NCBI GenBank assembly: GCA_026874595.1
Contig: CM049310.1
Location: 66,480,056-66,544,055 of the forward strand
DNA: 64,000 nt
Source of the DNA: Sipunculus nudus
Lineage: Eukaryota > Annelida > Sipuncula > Golfingiida > Sipunculidae
Reading direction: 5' to 3'
The position numbers and the translations under genes are program-made. Under the pieces are notes generated by a model. The model worked only from the letters and a program-made list of their open reading frames with translations. It did not search any database and was not told where the DNA came from. Positions 18,529-29,062 of this stretch are shown one piece after another (the first letter of the stretch is position 1; each line of letters opens with the position of its first letter).

Positions 18529-19119
18529 TTACTTTCTTCCATTTTCGTCCGCTGCAGCCTTCTTCTCTAACCATAAAGCCCAACCTAATATTAACACCCC
18601 CTGTGCGAACTCCTCCCAATGGTGATGGTGCCACATCATTTCAGATGGTATCGACTTACAGTGAACCATGCTCCTACGTATGTAAAGGGTCCTGACCCAT
18701 AACATGTACGCCGACAATTGACATAAGGCCAGCCACAATATATCACTGCATGACCTGCGACGCATTACGCCGACGATGGAATACATCTTCTTGAACGTCT
18801 TCACGTATCCGCGATCTATTACGAAGCCGTTATGTTCTTGTTGTCCATCCCTTGCCTCAAAGTTTTGAATGTACCCAGGGATCTGAGATATTACGGCAAT
18901 CAGATCCTTGATGTATGTAGCGAACTCTTTTAAAGCCATACCCTCATCTTCATCATTGGATGATCGCTGTTCTGTATCCTTGACCAGTTTCGATGATCGC
19001 TCTTCCGCCTCCTTGGCCAGTTTCGCCATGTCGTCTAACATTTGTTTGCCCACTATTTCATGTTTCTCTGGGTCGTATTCATCTGGGGAGTCATTCACGT
19101 TCATTCTTAATGAGTTCAT
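18529..19119 (-). CDS. Truncated member of the basic-tailed family, 196 aa
   Basis: The core matches the two neighbours (an LI-x-V-I-S-x-I-PGYI-x-F block, a C-x-DI-x-x-ALC-x-LSAYM block and a HHWEEFAQ block), but the protein stops before the KKKRRVTST tail. At the position where the paralogues have their METTEV start, this copy reads ATA-GAA-ACT-ACA, so the start codon is lost and the next Met (19119) must be used. The splice acceptor (ATTATTGCAG then CACGCGCGATAC) is conserved. Either a shorter functional variant or a decaying copy. The acidic region is replaced by a lysine/glutamate-rich stretch with an EERSSK / EQRSSN repeat. Confidence 0.65.
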   Translation of the reverse strand: MNSLRMNVNDSPDEYDPEKHEIVGKQMLDDMAKLAKEAEERSSKLVKDTEQRSSNDEDEGMALKEFATYIKDLIAVISQIPGYIQNFEARDGQQEHNGFVIDRGYVKTFKKMYSIVGVMRRRSCSDILWLALCQLSAYMLWVRTLYIRRSMVHCKSIPSEMMWHHHHWEEFAQGVLILGWALWLEKKAAADENGRK

Positions 19120-19291
19120 CTTTTCGCAAATGTCTGTAGTTTCTATGAATGTATCGCGCGTGCTGCAATAATTATAACGCGACCTGAGTAATGATGACAC
19201 ATATAAACCCTATGTAACAAATACAAAACCAATGTCACTGTCTATTACGTCGAGTCACAGTATTCATTGGTTCACGTCGTGCCGGCCATGA

Positions 19292-19765
19292 TTATTGGAT
19301 ACATGTAACAAAGTCCGGATATGTCTGCCACAAATCAGCCAGCAAGCACTGTGTCATCTGGTTCATTTCTTGGCATTGCAGTTTATGCTCATCAACGACA
19401 CATACTAATGTTTGCATGTTTTCTATAACGAGTACGTATCTCCGGTGTACAGCGCACAACCGCTTATACACCGCCCAAAGTGCTTTCACAACAAGCTCAG
19501 AACATGACAACGATAGCACGTTATTTGCGATACACGACAGGTCCGCAAGTATTTGATCCATATCCATATTTTCACACGGATACGTTTGGTATGATATGAC
19601 ACACCCCAACAATTGATCAAAGCACTGTTGGAACATAGAAATACATTCTACATATTGCTTTAACGTCGTGTCATTGTCGCTGTTTGGAGTAATACGTAGA
19701 CACGTTTCTGCAGTTAATTTCAACTTTCCAAGTACATCTTCCACAAGAATATCGTTGTGTTCCAT
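19292..19765 (-). CDS. Unassigned helical protein, 157 aa
   Basis: First ATG at 19765. The frame is open a few codons further with no ATG, and a TAATTGTAG lies 9 nt upstream as a possible acceptor. The protein is all-helical, with several Cys scattered singly and no metal-binding spacing. Size and helix layout are like the tandem genes at 1.3-4.1 kb, so it may be a distant member, but pairwise identity is too low to call by eye. No signal peptide or membrane segment. Function unknown. Confidence 0.65.
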   Translation of the reverse strand: MEHNDILVEDVLGKLKLTAETCLRITPNSDNDTTLKQYVECISMFQQCFDQLLGCVISYQTYPCENMDMDQILADLSCIANNVLSLSCSELVVKALWAVYKRLCAVHRRYVLVIENMQTLVCVVDEHKLQCQEMNQMTQCLLADLWQTYPDFVTCIQ

Positions 19766-20438
19766 TGTCAGAACTACAATTACATACAAACGACATCATC
19801 ACGACCGTCCTGCACAATTGTCCATGTGTTATGTCTATATCGTGTTGATGACCGATATTTACATTCAGTTGTAGGATGTTGAATCTCTTGTTTTACTTGA
19901 TGCAGGTACGTGTAGTAACACGTCAATATTCCGCCGCCGTGTAAATTATACTGTGCATGATTACGTAGTAACAGGATGTCGTTCGATTACTGTCACCATA
20001 TAAATATGACTGAGTATTATTATAGTACTATTAATATTTGTTTGTCAACATTATTTACAAACTGTCAGAAATGCGGTCTGTACAATAAGATTTCATAAAC
20101 AATATTGTACTCACATTTAGCTGTGATATCCGGAACGATTTGTGTCTCTCTTCTTTATATGTCTTCGCTTTGCTCTGCAATAAAACAACAACACCGTAAG
20201 AACACACAGTCACCATTGATAATCTACAACAGGAAACGACAACCACATATGGTGAATGCCAGTATCCCTATCACAAACCATATTCAAATCATTACATTTA
20301 TCAACTGCCCCCTGAAATATAAATGACAAGGTACTCTTCCAATGCTAGTCAGCACAAACAAAACGATAACAATAAAAAAAATATATAAAGCAACAACTTA
20401 ACAGCAACTGCAACTCAACAGGCATCAAGGCGTGTGCC
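19766..20438. other. Intergenic region without recognised content
   Basis: AT-rich, with a short possible poly(A) region on the minus strand for the next gene. I see no gene, tRNA or repeat that I can support. Confidence 0.35.
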
Positions 20439-20948
20439 TCACTGACCTGCCAGCATCGATTGGAAATATGCGCCGACAAACGTGTTAACCAGGAAATGAA
20501 ACAGCATTATGTGGGTTTCTCTGTCCGGCCGGTTCCGGTTAAGAATGTTCCTGATAAACACCAAGATGTGATCTCCTGTCTGCCTGGGGTTGCTGTTCGG
20601 GGTAGGGTCGAACACGTGTGACGTGTAAGGGAATAATGACATGAATAATGTCACAGTTGTCGTCAGTAGCTGGCGCATCTGGTCCGACATCTGAACATTC
20701 CCTTGAATCATACGTTCCAGGTACGTTTCTGGCCTGTACGGCACCAGAGGCAGGTTTCGGCGAAAGTTCACCGGTAAACCGTCAACATGCTGTTGCGCAT
20801 TATACTGCGCACCCACGGGCAACAAAGGCGACCACTGGCCTTGTAAGGTACCCGGAACATGGTTGCCTTGGGGTCGGGATGGTGCGCTGTTCGGGGGCTG
20901 TGCCACTACAACCAAAGGCAACACTGGTTTTACAAAAACCGTTGTCAT
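20439..20948 (-). CDS. Unassigned protein with Pro-rich N-terminus, 169 aa
   Basis: The N-terminal ~65 residues are Pro/Gln/Val-rich and low in structure. Residues of about 80-169 form amphipathic and hydrophobic helices (TTTVTLFMSLF and FHFLVNTFVGAYF) that are too polar overall for clear membrane spans. No known domain. The ATG at 20948 is the first of the frame. A well-formed promoter (21246-21298: CRE, TATA, initiator-like) lies 300 nt upstream on the same strand. A candidate donor (AAAA|GTGAGTAC near 21055) and an acceptor-like ATTTAG suggest a short leader intron. Possibly a multimerising structural or regulatory protein, which is inference. Confidence 0.7.
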   Translation of the reverse strand: MTTVFVKPVLPLVVVAQPPNSAPSRPQGNHVPGTLQGQWSPLLPVGAQYNAQQHVDGLPVNFRRNLPLVPYRPETYLERMIQGNVQMSDQMRQLLTTTVTLFMSLFPYTSHVFDPTPNSNPRQTGDHILVFIRNILNRNRPDRETHIMLFHFLVNTFVGAYFQSMLAGQ

Positions 20949-22281
20949 ATATCACATATGACATTGCCGAACAGTTGGATCAGAATGTACATCAATAAGA
21001 GATGAACACCTTTTACAGTAAACTAAATGTGTTGAACGATAAAATAAATGTACTCACTTTTGATTTCTTGCTCGCTTTCTGTTGTAAGTATACTCTTTAT
21101 TCTTCACTCGCTTCTTCTGTCTATCCTTCACGCCTGTAAATTGCTTCAGTGAAGTCCTATACTGCTTCTATACTAGTATCCGTGTGCTACGGTATAAGTC
21201 CCTTGCTGCTGTTCACTTGCAGTGGTATGTCTCTAAGCGAGAGTGATTGCACTGTTGCGAGTAGGGTCCTTATATACACAATTTAGCTTGTGACGTCACA
21301 CATACAAAGAGCCAGAGTGACATCCGGTGAAACCCTAAATGGTTCCGGAATGTGCACAGACCTACGTATTATTGTGTTTGTTGATATAATATAAATATAT
21401 GAATATATATATCGGCATGTCTGGTCGGTAAGTGGTTCACGTGACAAAGAGGTAACGTGTATGTCTACTTCGGATGTACAACACGTGGTATCATAAGAAG
21501 CATGCTTTCAGAGCTTCAGTACGCCAGGCAGAACAGACACAATGACCAATGCTCATATGTCTTTGATTCCCGTTTGAATGAAGGTTTATAAGTGTACATG
21601 TCTTCAGACACATCGTGACATGTGGTCGTCTACCCATCAAAAATATGAACGGACATGTTTCGCAGACGGATGCCGGTACCAAGCTCATAATAAAACCCAC
21701 TTCTATCAGTCGAGGGATGCAGCCGGCGTGTGTGTGGATTTCTTAATGGGCTCACAGCCACACATAACAGTCAAGGATGAATAACAAATTTTATAATGGA
21801 CACATATCCTGAGCTGCGACGTACATCAGATGCAACATGAGTGCAGCACACGTCTTGGTAGCAAACGCCCCCCCCCCTCTTTTTTTTCGCTGTTTGTCAA
21901 GCTTTCTCATAAATCTCGATCATTAGTAACACGTACATGTCTTTGGTGTCTAAGTGCATTTGATATAGCCCAACGTCAATGAACGAACGTGTTTGGCAAG
22001 TTAAAGCACACAGAAGGCCTAACTGTCGCACGTCTAATACTGAGATTTTCAATATATTTGTCAATATGCGTCGCGTGTTATCTCCGCTCACGTGTTTCTC
22101 TGCGTGTTCTGGCAGCGTCAGCTGACCTCATACGTTCTCATAATATACACCTTCACCTGTAATAAAAGAAACACTCGGTCATACGTTATCTTTACTCATA
22201 TAACACTCTGTAAAGTTTTATCAATAATATACTTCAAAATGTGCACACGTATGATCACGGCTTGCTAAAGTCATACCCTTC
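20949..22281. other. Leader, promoter and non-coding DNA
   Basis: Contains the leader and promoter of the gene to its left (to 21298). From 21300 to 22281 I find no supported gene, only a TA-rich patch (21390-21415) and a poly-C/poly-T tract (about 21868-21888). Confidence 0.4.
21246..21298 (-). promoter_or_regulatory. CRE + TATA promoter for the gene at 20948
   Basis: On the minus strand TGACGTCACA, then GTATATAAGGA, then GCAACAGTGCAAT occur in 53 bp. The block at 5072-5124 has the same elements at the same spacing, about 37 of 53 positions identical by eye. A typical TATA-to-start distance puts initiation near 21245, next to the conserved GCAACAGTGCAAT. Confidence 0.65.
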
Positions 22282-23736
22282 TTATATCAGTACTGGCACA
22301 TCTTTTTGTTCTATGGAAACTGTGGAAAAGCTCGGTAATATGGCATGTACAAACCTTTTATGCATCCGATACATGTTGCACGATGGTTGCTTGCGAATGC
22401 TTCCACCTGACGGATACCGATTGCCTCCCGGCGTGTCCGTCTTGTGCAACACATACTCTTTTCGTCCCACGCGACCCTCGCGTATGCATTTGACCTCGTC
22501 CGGCCAGTCCTTTTTGCACTTTTTGATTCTGTTCATATAAATAGATAGTCGCCGAGGACAACCAACACCAGATTTGTATTTGTCGAACAGCTCGACCGTT
22601 TTCACTACGCTCGCTACATACACGTCAGGGTTCATCACTTCACGCGGAGAGAACGTTGCAGCGGTTTTAACGATGTGTACCCTGTCCCACAGACCGACGT
22701 CTTTTCCGGGAGCCAATGTGCTGTAAAATCGCACGTATGGGTCCATTCTGGTATGCCTCGACATGATATTTTGTCTCAAGCTGACATCCCAGACATGATG
22801 CACGTTTGCAGCCCAGTCAATCGATGTGGGAGGTTCCCCGGAAATACGCACGTCATTATCTTGAGAGTCGTGCAGGGTTGCGATAAGTGTGACAGGGTGG
22901 TCTCCGTCCAAACTCCGTTTCAGCTTTACACCACCGGGCGGTGTACCTCTCCACTCGTACTTTTCAAGTACGGTAGTTCCGCGTCTGAGGCCCTCGGGAA
23001 AACTGGCATCTGACCAGACGGTGTATTTTCTCCCTGTGGCCCGTTCACGCTCCACCCAACAGTGGCCCAAAGCCCATTTGGGTTCAACTGCTCCGAATAC
23101 TGCCCGCAGGCGCGAACGCTCAGGAAAGCAGGTCATCGCAAAAGACATCAGACCTTCCATGTCCAGGTATTCACAGAAAACCCGCCCTCCCGCGTCCGTG
23201 CACTGCACCGGAGCGTCCTGGTAGTACGCCATTGGAGGCTGCCTTTTGAGCCACGACCAAGCAGAATCTCTTTTGACCACCCCTTCCGGATCCCAACCAA
23301 CGTACACCACGTTTAGTGCCACTGCATAAGGCGTCACGTAAAACGGTCTAAGACTGGCGGGCTCCATTGACGACCTCGATGCACGAACGGGCACCCAAAC
23401 TAAGGCCAATCCGTGTTCGCATTGGATGTAACGTCCCACCATGAGGTGAACCTCCCCGCCTGCGTGATCGATTTCCTGTCGCCAGTCCCTTATGTCGAAA
23501 ACAAACTGTGAAACTCGTCCTTTGCCGTCCGTGCAAACCCAGTACGTGTTAAACGTGGCGCCGGACAGTTTGAAAAATACAGTCTCGTGGAAGAGTCGGG
23601 GGACGCGATCTGACGGGTCAGTGTCAAAAGAGACCACCGCTCCGTCCTTGTGCGCCATCCCGAAATATGTACCCATGATGCCGTCGGGCCCTGTGTCATG
23701 AACAGCAAGATCGACCGGAGGCCACATGTCTGACAT
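22282..23736 (-). CDS. Unassigned large protein, 484 aa or more, possibly secreted
   Basis: No family recognised. The protein is rich in Trp, Tyr and beta-type sequence, with about nine Cys and extracellular-like composition. The first ATG in the main frame is 23736. The frame is open upstream to a GTG at 23796, whose first 18 codons look like a signal peptide core (LLIAVFFVLPL), but no ATG is present there. Alternatively a leader exon starting at ATG 23968 ends at a donor (C|GTGAGTG, 23881/23880) that is in phase with an acceptor TTAATTGCAG (exon start 23768). Both are consistent with the TATA box at 24003-24012. An envelope or secreted glycoprotein-type role is plausible but unproven. Confidence 0.75.
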   Translation of the reverse strand: MSDMWPPVDLAVHDTGPDGIMGTYFGMAHKDGAVVSFDTDPSDRVPRLFHETVFFKLSGATFNTYWVCTDGKGRVSQFVFDIRDWRQEIDHAGGEVHLMVGRYIQCEHGLALVWVPVRASRSSMEPASLRPFYVTPYAVALNVVYVGWDPEGVVKRDSAWSWLKRQPPMAYYQDAPVQCTDAGGRVFCEYLDMEGLMSFAMTCFPERSRLRAVFGAVEPKWALGHCWVERERATGRKYTVWSDASFPEGLRRGTTVLEKYEWRGTPPGGVKLKRSLDGDHPVTLIATLHDSQDNDVRISGEPPTSIDWAANVHHVWDVSLRQNIMSRHTRMDPYVRFYSTLAPGKDVGLWDRVHIVKTAATFSPREVMNPDVYVASVVKTVELFDKYKSGVGCPRRLSIYMNRIKKCKKDWPDEVKCIREGRVGRKEYVLHKTDTPGGNRYPSGGSIRKQPSCNMYRMHKRFVHAILPSFSTVSIEQKDVPVLI

Positions 23737-24002
23737 GTCTGACTCGTGTAATGGCAATACAAAGAAAACTGCAATTAATAAATGGACACGCGTCACATCA
23801 TTACGTCACATGATCCGCACAAATAATGGACACGGTCGTCCAGTCACTACATCCGTCTATGTACAAAAAAGGTCACTCACGTTTTATTCGACTGGCACGC
23901 AATCCGTACGAATGATCAGTGTATGTGTCAATGGGTCCACCCAGTTGCTGTATTCGCTTCGCCAGCATCAGGCAGTGTGCAAGCAACGCTGCCCTGCAGC
24001 CC

Positions 24003-24012
24003 CTTATATACG
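24003..24012 (-). promoter_or_regulatory. TATA box with upstream E-box
   Basis: The minus strand reads TCACGTGACA, then about 12 nt, then CGTATATAAGGGG. Predicted initiation is near 23975, a few bases before the ATG at 23968, supporting a leader exon for the large gene to its left. Confidence 0.55.
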
Positions 24013-26284
24013 TTATCTTGTTATGTCACGTGACTGACACATACACTGCTGACATGAGCGTGCGAGCGTAATTCATCCCGTTTTGGTGCACACGTGATTG
24101 ACACGTTCAGGGAAAACAACATATCTCGTTACAAACTGAGTCACGACACATGGGGTCACGGCGTGTCTACAGTAAAGTTGCGCAATACCATCGAATGTTA
24201 ATCATACAGCCCGCTTCCTTTACTCTATCATTTGTTTTTAGTGATTTTTTTTCGTAACGATTCCATGTACTGGTATTGGATGTATATATGTATAGTTATA
24301 TGTATTTACGTAAACATGAGCAGTCTGTATGTGGCAACGTGTATGACACATAACATCTAAAAAAAACCACCTGACAATACAGCAGTCCTGCATCACACAC
24401 ATCAGGAAACACTCACGCAGACAGCCCCTGTCACGCTCAGACGTACCAGCACAGTCACGAGACGTGAACCTGTTACACCAAGAGTAAAATAACACAAACG
24501 CTATGCCTTTTCTAGTTACACAGACGTTTATTGAATGTACAGAAAGTGATGACATACGATATGTCATGTACAATATATATATAATATATGTATATATGAA
24601 ATATATGGGTATATATAATATATGTATATATGAAACGAAACCAGATATGGAAGATATATAGCTTATACATGCATATCTACACAGCATATGTCAGTCAGAA
24701 TCATATACATCAGTATGCGCCGTCTGAATAAATCAATCAAACAAAAAAAAAACATATGATACAAGTACGTGCTTATACAAGTGGTACTGCTTTGCATTTG
24801 TGCAGATTCCCGGCAGAGAACGTCGACAGAGGAAAAAAGCTTCCAACATCATGTGCAGCACATATATCGTTAACTGATATGGAAAAAAAAATGAAATAAG
24901 GAATCCAAGTTGAAAACATTAGACATTAACACCTATATATATGTATATACATCTTTCTATCTACAGATATCTGTCAATCATATATTTACATTCATGAACG
25001 TCAACCCATAAACATAAGCAGGTACATGTTACCACATCGCATATTCTATATAGAAACTGTGATGTCCCTTAACAAAACAGAACGAGGTATAATAATGTAT
25101 AGATATGTGGCAGTAACGAAAATGTTAAACATACCACTCGTATTAACTAAAGAGGAAAGGGGTTTACAGAACAACGGATTCACCGTTTAGCGATAAGACA
25201 TATATGATAAACATACAAACAAAAGAACGTAATTTGAAATAAAAGCAAAATAATCTGTGGCACGTGTGATCCTTGTTAGGGATGGATGAGACTATTATTC
25301 GTCTGACTTCTACCCGTGTGACCTTTCTGGCATGGGTGTCCCTCAATATAGATAAAATCTACGCCAGCAGAGCTCACAGGGTCATTGAAGTACACAAGCT
25401 CCCCTACCACGGCAAGGTTATAGTCTCGGCAGGGGAGTAATATGTTTTATTGTTATCATAAAAGATACATGACAGAAAAAAACGAAGCGCAGGTTTGACC
25501 GTGTCAGTCTGATGAGAACAAGGGACATAGGCACAGCAGACACTGCGCCCATCATATATACATACAGGGAAAACTATGTATGGGTAAGCAACATTAGCAA
25601 ATAGAAAGGATGGAAGGGTTCACAAAAGAGTTGTAAACAAAAATATAAAAAATGGTGAGTACCATATTACAAAACAAAGCATTATATTGCTCCAAACACA
25701 GGAAAGGGATTGGGAATAAACAACTGATAGGCAACAAGAGTATAAGTTGAGAAAACAATTCTTTGGTAAGTAAAAAATTATGCATGACCTGAACCATGAG
25801 AAACGTGTAATGGGTATGTAAGACCAAGAGACAGGCTGGAAGTATTATCATAACTATAACGGTACGACAGCCCACGAACATACACCTTTCAAGGTAAGCA
25901 TGACGGAAGGCAAAATGGAAAAGGGCACGCAAGGACAAAATGTTTGGTAAGAAACAAATATCAGCTGGAAGGATTTGGCGATCATTACAGAAGGCTCAAA
26001 AAAGACAACGACATATCTACCCACAGATTGTGCGTCGGACACATATATGACCAAACAAAAGAGGTCCGTTTTATAGGACGACGGATGATGTTCACGGATA
26101 GCATTCAAAGCAGCACATTGCCCATGAAAAAGGAAAAGTAATATGATAGCAACATGCCAACAGATCTGAAAATAAAATCGGGTAAGTAATACTCTACGAG
26201 GTAAAGACAAAATCTGATGGCGCCATGTTACATACGTAAATGTAGTGTTTAGGGTTCGGGGTAATTATATGTGGATGTACTGAA

Positions 26285-26289
26285 TGCAC

Positions 26290-26331
<42 letters not shown>

Positions 26332-26350
26332 GTATATATATTTATATATA
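26285..26350. repeat. (TA)n microsatellite
   Basis: An almost pure TA run with a few TTTATA interruptions. Small ORFs reading Tyr-Ile repeats across it are artefacts. Confidence 0.8.
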
Positions 26351-27471
26351 CAAAGAAACAAACTGCTTGGGAACAAGAGAAACAGGCATCAGCGACCTTC
26401 GTTAGCTGATGGATGTTTAATACCTGCAACAACATGCAGCGGCCTTCTAACATGGAGATTATCTTATATGACTTTGTGGAAGATACCTGACGGTCTTTGC
26501 AGAAAGTATCACAAACATGCAACTGGGAAATAAATCGACTTTTTTTATGTTAAATGTAAAGAATTATGTAGTGTGTGCTGAGAAGGACACTCTCACGGTG
26601 CTAATGCCGATCGTTACCAGATTCGTTTACTACATTATAACAACTGGAGGAGAGCGTGTCAGAACTGTAACATTGCTGCATTATGGGAAGAACCAATACC
26701 ACCTGTATTTTGCACCGCGTGCCGGTCAACACAACAACTACAGAAGAACCTATAACACCCTAAACAATTTGGCTTGGAAGGAGAAGCAAAAAGGCCTACA
26801 CGCGAAAGGGGATGGAAGAACAATCACTGTGACTGGCAGACAGTTGGATTCAGTGAAGCAACAAAGGATAAACAGTGAACCAACATGGAAGGTAGCTGTG
26901 AGATGGACAAGGTACAGGCTGTAAGAGACCCGGAGGACCTGAGCTATGCCAACACGCCCTCAGAAGAAAAACTGCCAATGTCTCATGCGTTCCGTTATAT
27001 TCGTATCCAACAATACCAAGATATCTGAGAACGGAACAGATATTATCGCTTACGAGAGAAGCAGATGAAAGGAACAACAGCAGCAACAACATCGTTAGCG
27101 ATTCACATACATGAGGGAGTAAACAAAACACATAATAGTTTTTTTTGTATCAAACATGTCCAGGGAGGAAACCTGGAAAACACAAGGAAGAAACACAGTT
27201 CAAGGGAAGGTTGGGCGAAGGAGACAATGGGAAAGAAAACAAAGAGGCACAGGTGTGTGTCCAGACAAGTAGGATCATAAAAAACGGAGACGCTTTCTAT
27301 CAACTCGTTAAGCGGCGGTGAAATGTGAGAGGAAATGCAGTTTGAACTTTGCAATTGGTATTTTCTATTAACATCAGGATATATATATATTTATATACAT
27401 GAACATATTTACATATACATACTTTACATAAGCATATATACACAGTTGTATTTGGTAATAATTTAACTAGA

Positions 27472-27520
27472 GTTGTCCGGAATATCGAGTTTTTAACATA
27501 ACGAGTTTCCACCGTATTAT
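27472..27520. mobile_element. Possible pogo/Tigger- or mariner-type transposon end
   Basis: On the minus strand the segment starts TACGGTGGAAACTCGTTA and continues with an ACTCGATATTCCGG-like block. It resembles the CAGTGGAACCTCGTTA-type termini of pogo/Tigger elements. The opposite end and a target-site duplication were not found. A second end-like sequence (ACGGAGTTCCACTGTA) is at about 29624-29640. Confidence 0.3.
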
Positions 27521-28790
27521 ATTTGTGTATATATATAAAAGAAATCGATACATAAAGTATCGAGTGACTGTAATACCGGAACCGATTATCCTATTCCCAA
27601 TACCGATAAAAGCATCCTTTGTAAATTAAAGGAAATAACACCAGCAAGAAATAAGCCACAGGACAGTGACGATTATGTGACATAATCATCCAGTGAAGAA
27701 GACGTAGAAGGGTAAAGGATGAATTACAATGTTGCGGGGAGGCAGAAGACAAAAAACACTAGTGCCGACGGAATATGATCAACTGGCTTCATGAAACGAT
27801 TTTTAGTTGGTTTCAGGAGCTCTCATCGAAAACCTAGTACTTGATGAAGTCTCGATAAGTGGGATGGAGAATACAATAACCAGCCTTTGAGAACTGGACA
27901 TTTATTGGGAGCATATATGGAACACCGTGTCAGTCGAATAGAAGATGGATTAAAAAGGACTTACGAAATCCTGCGACACACATTGACAAACATAGGAGAA
28001 AAACCATCAAAGTGCGGATCATAAGGGGAGACAGAAAAGAAAAGTCAAACCACACGTGCAGTTACGACAACCGTTCGGTAATCGACAATTACTGTCGGTT
28101 TATATTGAGAAGGGGACCTTTTCACATATCGTCATCTTGAGAAGGGATATTCCTCATAGCGTCAACATCCAAGGCAAAACAGAAAAGGAAGACCGGCTCG
28201 TCCCTAAAATCAATCTATATTGAGAGTGAGACCAAGAACATACACAGCATGACATTTAAAAAAATACTCTGAGCAAAATAATGTTGCGATTAGTTAAGGT
28301 CATCGCAGAGTCCAACCTGCAGTACCATGGGAGAAATTGTAAGTATAATCAAACAAATCAGTACACACGACCCGGTAAATCATACGAACGATATCACGAC
28401 CCAACATGCAGGACGCTAACAATGAAAAAGTGTTACGTGGGGTAAGTAAAATAAGGCAACAAATTGCAAGTACCATAACTGAAACAGAAGAAACCAACTG
28501 TCCGGGACATTGCCTTAAAAAATAAAAAGAATATGAAACCGAACTGGGGAGAAAGGGAACGTACCAACAATCGCTTTGTTTATATACGTCATTGAAGAGA
28601 TCGAGAAGTGCAAGCAGATCAGAACACTAACACAGAACCAGAAACTGTCATAACATTAAGTGTAGGTAAGAAACGTCGTCTGTAAGAGGTGGGAAAATCG
28701 GGAACAATAACAGGGGATACACATTATACAATGTCGCAAATAAAGATGTGAGGATCACTAACCCTCACACAAGAAAACAATATATATATT

Positions 28791-29062
28791 CAGGGCTCGA
28801 CATTAACTTTTGAAAGTATTTGCCTGACCGGGTAAGTAACATCTAGCTATTACTTGCCCTACATGAATGTTTACTTGCCTTACAAATATGAATGATTGTA
28901 TCGAAAAACACAAAGACGTTTTTGCATGCCTTAGGTAAAGTTTTTCTGTTGGACCGATTGGTCCAGTCGGGCAAGTAGGAGGGGACTTCTAGTTGCCTTA
29001 CCACTATTTTAGGAACGTTTACTGTCCCCGTGCAAGCGGTTAACCGTAAATGGCGAGCACTG
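28791..29062. mobile_element. MITE-like element, about 272 bp
   Basis: Left terminus CAGGGCTCGACATTAAC and right terminus GTAAATGGCGAGCACTG are imperfect inverted repeats (about 13 of 17 match). The interior repeats words around ACTTGCC and GGGCAAGTA on both strands, typical of foldback MITEs. It has no coding capacity. Flanks are TA-rich, so I could not identify a target-site duplication. This kind of element is expected in an animal genome or in a virus that has taken host DNA. Confidence 0.6.

Noticed and set aside
24238-24687. 149-codon minus-strand ORF
   Set aside because: Its middle is the translated TA microsatellite (Tyr/Ile repeats), with no domain or family resemblance.
26517-26924. 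135-codon ORF in the gene-poor region
   Set aside because: No recognisable domain, no promoter or poly(A) context, and composition like the surrounding noncoding DNA. Possible, but not supportable.
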